Assembly: GCF_945859705.1 (NCBI RefSeq)
Contig: NC_079137.1
Coordinates: 61,350,552 to 61,414,551 of the forward strand
Source of the DNA: Episyrphus balteatus
Taxonomy: Eukaryota > Arthropoda > Insecta > Diptera > Syrphidae
Length of the DNA stretch: 64,000 nucleotides
Direction of reading: 5' to 3'
Part shown: positions 58,531 through 64,000 of the stretch, piece by piece
Position numbering within the stretch: position 1 is the stretch's first letter
Layout: each line of letters starts with the position of its first letter
Made by a program: the position numbers and the translations under genes
Notes under the pieces: model-generated
Told to the model about the DNA's origin: nothing
The model's input: the letters and a program-made list of their open reading frames with translations, nothing else
Database searches by the model: none

Positions 58531-60228
58531 CCACAAAAACGTAAAGAATAATTACGCCAAATATCCAACATTTTTTTTTTAAAGAAGGCATTGTTAGATG
58601 TATTAGATTACTTTTTTTTTCTTCTGAAATATTATTACCACAACACTCCATGGCTATCATTTGAACACTATGCCAATCCTCGTCAGTTTGAATTAAAGAC
58701 ATTTTTTAATTACAGAAAAAATTTAACAAAGCCCAATCACTTTCAGTTTTATTTATTTTTTCAGTTACGGTCACTATGGTGTATGCGTAACTTGTTTTTT
58801 GTTAAATTAATGAAATTATGTTGTCGTCAACTGCATTTTATTTAGAAAATAACTCAAATCCTTGTAGAGTTTTTAATATTAGGACCACATTGATAGTTAC
58901 ACTTGATCTATTGTAAAAGTCTTGGGGCCTAGTACTTTTAGTTTGGTCTGATGCACATGAAAACTCATTTTAGGTTAGATCCAGTCTTTATTTGTTTTCA
59001 TAAACGAGTCTTATTGATACCATCACTCATTCATTTTTGCTGGGATATATTTTGCATGCCTATTTAAAAACCTACTCTATTGTTGCACTTTAACTTCCGT
59101 TTGAAACCTGGGTTTAATAAGATGATCCCATAACTGATAAAATTCATAAAGAAACCATAAAACTTCAAAAAATTCATATTCAAAACACACAACAAATATT
59201 CAAACCTAAGAATATGCAAACAACACTTGAAAAATAAACTTTCATTCAAATTTCAATATGAAAGAGCCTGTTTAAGTTTCATCAATATTTTTGAAAGCAA
59301 CAAAAGATCAACAACCAGTTTACCCCTTTTGAAATAATAAATACAAAAAAAAAAAAAAATGTCACAGCTCTTCAAACAATTGATTTCCAATAATAATGTT
59401 GCCAACTGAAATAACTATGAAACAAAATTTCAAGTATGGCAAATGTCATTGACGTAGTATTTCTTTTTTTCAATACTATCAAAGATATTTCTGTTTGCAA
59501 ATATTAAATATATGAAAAAAAGCGGGCCAACAGCGTGTGTAAATTAAATACTGATAATGTCAAGCAAAAAAATGGGTATTTTGTGTCTGTTTCATTCGAT
59601 TATTATCAACAAATAACAACAACTAGTCATTATCACTTTTTACCTAGTGATAGGCATTTCAATTATATTTATTATCTGTCAATAAATAATAAGTTTGTGT
59701 TAATTCCATGTAATATTAATATTTACACTATTAAATATGATGAATAGTTTATAGTAACGATGCTTTAATAGATTCGTTTAACGGTTCTTAATTCATAACA
59801 ATATGAAATTGTAATTTGTCGAAAATTTAAGTGCGTCAATTGACAAAATTGTAAGCATGTAATTATCAATATTTGATCGTCATTTTTATTATTTGTTCAA
59901 ACTCAAGACTTGTGATAAAATTTTGTCAAAAAAACTGATTAGCGTTGAGTTATTATCACCAAAAAAAATGAAAAATTCAAACGTCAGCTCGTGATCGATT
60001 TAATTGTACAAGTTGTTATATTTGTTTTAACATTATTCTTTTTACCTCAAGCAAAGATAAAAGCTGACATAAGAATTTTGTCAAATTCACATCATCATCA
60101 TCATCGTGTCTGTCGCGGTTTTTCGGGTTTCCTTAAAAGATAAGACGTCGGTCGTGTATTTCACAAAATGTGTAAACACATTTACGAGCTGTTCAATTGA
60201 TACCTACTTTTTGTATGTCTTATTACAG
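58531..60228. other. Intergenic or intronic, nothing recognised
   Basis: No gene or repeat is recognised with confidence. Confidence 0.35.
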
Positions 60229-60351
60229 AGATAACTTCTTCGTATATAGACGAAGTCAGCTGTTTTAATAAACATGAACAGCAACGGAGACAGCGATCAT
60301 TAGCATCAAGAATATTGTTTCAAGAATAAATTCAGTTCGAAATTCGAATTG
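60229..60351 (+). other. Candidate small exon (untranslated or coding)
   Basis: It is preceded by a strong acceptor (CTACTTTTTGTATGTCTTATTACAG shortened here to the tract ending TCTTATTACAG) and followed by the donor TTG/GTAAGA (GT at 60352). The 123 bp are less AT-rich than their surroundings. The third frame is open for 33 codons before a stop, and an ATG near 60273 starts a 9-codon frame, so a leader exon is more likely than a coding one. It might belong to the transcript starting near 40472. Confidence 0.25.
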
Positions 60352-61257
60352 GTAAGAACCAGCTGGTTTTGCGGTGTTCTTTTCTGTTGTCTATCAAAAA
60401 GATAAATTCCGTCTTTTTTGTGATCCGTGCCAACAAGTGAGTGAAATGTATTTGTATATATATATAAATGAAGGGGGCTTGGCTATAGTGCCGCGTGTCG
60501 TATTTACTTTGATTTGGCTTCTTTTATATTCAAATATTTATTTATTCATTAAAAGAAATTTATAAACAAAAGTGTGTTGTGGGGTCATCTTTCGTGTGAT
60601 AGTAATATATATTCAAAAATAAGAGTTAAAATTTGCATGCATGTGGTAAAAATAGTTTATCTTTCAAAGCTGTATCGATTATATTATTATTTCATAAGAA
60701 TCAATTCAAGGCCGCTACAAAAAAAAATATGTGACTTGAAATTTTTGCATTTGAAAGTTATAAGTCCACTTTCGATTATTTTTTTTTAATTAAACAAAAA
60801 TGTGATTTAATTTTTGATATAAGGTTTAGTTAATAATATTTTTGAGAGTTTTCATAAAAGTGTACCTCCTACATACAATGCATTTATTTCAATTATAATG
60901 TCTATAACAGCATCATGTGTTTAGTATTTTTCTGTCACCTTACTCAACATTTTATTTTCAAATCTATTTTTGTTTTATATAAAATATATTGTAATAGTGT
61001 GTCAAAGGGTGCATAGTTGAGGTAGCTTCGTCTAGTCGTCAGATAGTTTATTGATACTTTTGGCTACCCAAACATTTACTTGCCTTTTTCAATTTAAACT
61101 GCAAGCATTCTGTTTTGTCTTTATTAAAACAAATCCCTGTATTTAAGGCCATATCCAATATAAAAAATAAAAAGATAAATGCATTTTTCTGTGCCGTTCA
61201 TATAATGTAAAATTTTGTTTACTGTTTAATGATAGGTTTTTGAAATAAAGTGTAATA
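60352..61257. other. Intergenic or intronic, AT-rich
   Basis: No exon or repeat is recognised. Confidence 0.35.
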
Positions 61258-61259
61258 TA

Positions 61260-63138
61260 GCCCAGTCATTTTAGTCATTTTTAAGCCCAATCTGCGGAAA
61301 AATTCCTACTGGGCTGAATTTTGGTATACAGCTTAATGACGGCTTTGTTATGAAGATGTGAAAAATCGACATTGATATCGTGTCCGCGTTAAGAGTTATA
61401 GGGGTCAAAAGGTCACAAAAACTGGTTTTTCACGATTTTCAGCAAAACGGTAAGTCTTATCAAAAAATTTTCAAAGCAAGAATTGTAGACCAGATTATTA
61501 TATATAAAAAGTGTCATGACACTTTTTTTCCTAAGACCCACCGTTTCTTAGGTATAACGATTCAAAAAGTTGAAGTTTAGTTGTAATCGTCATAATCCTA
61601 TTCCTGAAAAAAAAAAACTCCTAACTGAAAAGTTCCTGAAATTTCATTATTTTTTTAGCTTGAATTTCGTTCCTCAACTGTTAAGAATATGGGGAAACCA
61701 AAAAAAAAATGGAAATTTTCGCCATTTTTCCGATTGGGGCCCTTCTCCCGAAACCATTTCCCTGGGAATTTTTGTTTAGAATATGTCTGAAAATATACAG
61801 GGTGTGCAATAGAGAATGGACAACCCTAAAACGGCTTATAGCTACACTTATGATTGTTCTAAAAACAGATAGAAAAAAGTTCTATCGCAACCAGTTCATA
61901 AAATATGGACTTTTTTTCGTTCAGTGTATTTTAAATTTTATCATCTTATGTTTTCGTTCACTACAACCACGAATGAATGAATTTTATTTATTTCTTTTTT
62001 TTATAATTTTCTACAATAATTGGATGAGTACATAAACACTTTAAAAATTTCATAGCTATTGCACATTTTCGTAAAAAAAATTTTGAAATCTGTTTTTTGA
62101 TGCAAAATGCAAAAAAAGTATTTTATGAAAAATTTTAAACACCTGTGATATAAAATAAATCTATAGAAACCTAGGTGGCCATCTTTCTTAAAAATATTCT
62201 CCTTATACCAGAATATTTTTAAGAAAGTTGGCCACCTAGGTTTCTATAGATTTATTTTATATCACAGGTGTTTAAAATTTTTCATAAAATACTTTTTTTG
62301 CATTTTGCATCAAAAAACAGATTTCAAAATTTTTTTTACGAAAATGTGCAATAGCTATGAAATTTTTAAAGTGTTTATGTACTCATCCAATTATTGTAGA
62401 AAATTATAAAAAAAAGAAATAAATAAAATTCATTCATTCGTGGTTGTAGTGAACGAAAACATAAGATGATAAAATTTAAAATACACTGAACGAAAAAAAG
62501 TCCATATTTTATGAACTGGTTGCGATAGAACTTTTTTCTATCTGTTTTAAGAACAATCATAAGTGTAGCTATAAGCCGTTTTAGGGTTGTCCATTCTCTA
62601 TTGCACACCCTGTATATTTTCAGACATATTCTAAACAAAAATTCCCAGGGAAATGGTTTCGGGAGAAGGGCCCCAATCGGAAAAATGGCGAAAATTTCCA
62701 TTTTTTTTTGGTTTCCCCATATTCTTAACAGTTGAGGAACGAAATTCAAGCTAAAAAAATAATGAAATTTCAGGAACTTTTCAGTTAGGAGTTTTTTTTT
62801 TCAGGAATAGGATTATGACGATTACAACTAAACTTCAACTTTTTGAATCGTTATACCTAAGAAACGGTGGGTCTTAGGAAAAAAAGTGTCATGACACTTT
62901 TTATATATAATAATCTGGTCTACAATTCTTGCTTTGAAAATTTTTTGATAAGACTTACCGTTTTGCTGAAAATCGTGAAAAACCAGTTTTTGTGACCTTT
63001 TGACCCCTATAACTCTTAACGCGGACACGATATCAATGTCGATTTTTCACATCTTCATAACAAAGCCGTCATTAAGCTGTATACCAAAATTCAGCCCAGT
63101 AGGAATTTTTCCGCAGATAAAACCTAAAATTACTGGAC
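61260..63138. mobile_element. Near-perfect 1.9-kb palindromic foldback element
   Basis: Two arms of about 920 bp are almost identical inverted copies with a 9-base spacer at 62201-62209 (centre about 62205). The outermost bases, GCCCAGTCATTTTAG on the left and the complement of GTCCAGTAATTTTAGG on the right, are less alike and are flanked by TA at 61258-61259 and 63139-63140. Mirrored open frames of 66 and 108-124 codons occur in both arms with the same sequence. They match no family that I know and are probably non-coding. TA sites and end layout resemble the three other foldback elements here. Confidence 0.85.
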
Positions 63139-63140
63139 TA

Positions 63141-63269
63141 ATAGCTATTTATTATTTGAAATTTTCACAAAAAACTATAAAATCAAGTGAAGTCATATAA
63201 ATTAAAAAATAAAATAAAGCATTAAGTTTTTTTAACGACTTCCAAAAAGGAGGAGGTATTCAATTCGTC

Positions 63270-63300
<31 letters not shown>

Positions 63301-63479
63301 GTTTTTCTTTATGTTTGTTACCGCATAACTTTGGACAGAGTGAATCAATTTTGATAATTCTTTTTGTATTGGAAAGGTAGTGGCTGCAATGGTCGCATTT
63401 CAATTTCGTTCAGTTTAAGCCATAGGAACCATTAGAAAAACCATAAAACCCCATTTTGAATCATGGAAGTCTGTTTTGT
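63141..63479. repeat. Dispersed insect repeat fragment with poly-T
   Basis: 'cgacttccaaaaaggaggag' at 63236 is a phrase I associate with interspersed repeats in insect genomes, followed by 27 T at 63274-63300. The rest is AT-rich. No gene is seen. Confidence 0.35.
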
Positions 63480-63866
63480 TTTTTTGATAAAAATTATTAT
63501 CATTAAATAGTAATTTAAAAAATTTTTCCGAGTAGTGAAATTTTTTTATTTCTGCATTTTTCGTTAAAATGTTAAAATTTTACAAAATAGTTTTTTTGTA
63601 CGTATTTAATTGTTTTTTTTTTTGTCGAAAAATTATTTATTTCAAAAGGATGGATGTGTTGATTAATAATAATTTAAATGGCATGCGATCTTTTTTTATT
63701 AGAAAATTTTTATTTATAAAAATAATTTTTTAAATTTTGTTTTCAAACATTTTTCTTGTTTTCAGTTTCTTAAAATGTCTTATAAAATTATTTTAAGGAT
63801 TTTTTTTACCAATTTTTACATTAAGAGAAAGCACGTACGGCCCAGTAAGGCATTTTATTTTTACTA
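63480..63866 (-). repeat. DINE-like element, reverse remnant
   Basis: The right end 'gcacgtacggcccagtaagg' followed by 'cattttattttta' is a diverged complement of the family 5' terminus. AT-rich text to the left is consistent with the 5' half. Confidence 0.45.
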
Positions 63867-63978
63867 TCTATACAGGTACTAAAGAGCAAGTGGAGCAGTA
63901 TTCGAAAAAAAAAAATCGAACTGGAAACAACAATCAGACAAAGATAGGAAACATGAAAATTCTGTACGCCAGCCTATT

Positions 63979-64000
63979 GTAGAGTAACTAAAGCAAATTA
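63979..64000 (+). mobile_element. Start of a second copy of the 951-2433 foldback family
   Basis: The last 22 bases of the window, beginning GTAGAGTAACTAAAGC, are identical to the complement of 2412-2433, the right terminus of the first foldback element. The copy is cut by the window edge. The flank is TT, not TA. Confidence 0.75.

Noticed and set aside
60329..60365. Core promoter at TTCAGTTCG near 60333
   Set aside because: The initiator fits, but the base pattern at +28 to +32 (AGCTG) does not match a DPE. The position is better explained as the end of a possible exon.
61380..63028. Pairs of identical 66- and 108-124-codon frames on opposite strands
   Set aside because: They are the same sequence in the two arms of a palindrome. 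They match no family that I recognise, and the text has the composition of non-coding repeat.

Overview
This is nuclear DNA from an insect, very probably a fly (Diptera). The evidence is a long AT-rich background, eukaryotic tRNA genes, Inr+DPE core promoters of the Drosophila type, and many copies of a roughly 1-kb repeat with a (GACA)n/(GTCT)n core, the hallmark of the dipteran DINE-1/INE-1/mini-me group of non-autonomous Helentrons. The species cannot be named from the sequence.

Only one protein-coding gene is certain: an uninterrupted 1160-codon minus-strand reading frame (17478-20960) for the p150/Glued subunit of dynactin, with an N-terminal CAP-Gly domain, two coiled-coil regions and an inter-coil domain. 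Upstream of it, a minus-strand Inr (A+1 at 22308) has a correctly spaced DPE and is the best promoter candidate. Two tRNA genes are clear: tRNA-Ser(AGA) at 30596-30677 and tRNA-Arg(ACG) at 37701-37773. A second Inr+DPE pair on the plus strand (A+1 at 40472), followed by a good splice donor, and a possible small untranslated exon at 60229-60351 suggest that the right third of the window is the 5' part of another gene, with a long intron and its coding exons to the right.

Most of the rest is mobile-element debris, and many boundaries can be set from target-site duplications (TSDs). (1) Five hAT-type elements have 8-bp TSDs: 9581-11204, 27715-28996, 42574-44643, 48782-49546 and 56724-57738. (2) Four long-armed foldback elements are flanked by TA: 951-2433, 50183-51573, 51795-53299 and the almost perfect palindrome 61260-63138. 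The last 22 bases of the window match the end of the first one. (3) There are full and partial DINE-like copies on both strands, one carrying about 650 bp of GACA/GACT repeat. (4) One small MITE has TTA target sites (15303-15485). (5) Most unusual is a family of 'word-array' foldback elements (15805-16310, 37830-38334, 54261-55127, with a one-armed relative at 35522-35650). They share outer termini, but each is built from a different 7-12 bp word repeated along inverted arms around a CG-alternating palindromic centre.

A further small-scale signal is a hammerhead-ribozyme-like core (31565-31648), with CTGATGA, a perfect 5-bp stem II and GAAA, enclosed by a 20-bp inverted repeat and lying inside repeat sequence. 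A relic of a non-LTR reverse transcriptase is visible near 8546. Most other short open frames are chance frames in AT-rich DNA or microsatellite and are not annotated.
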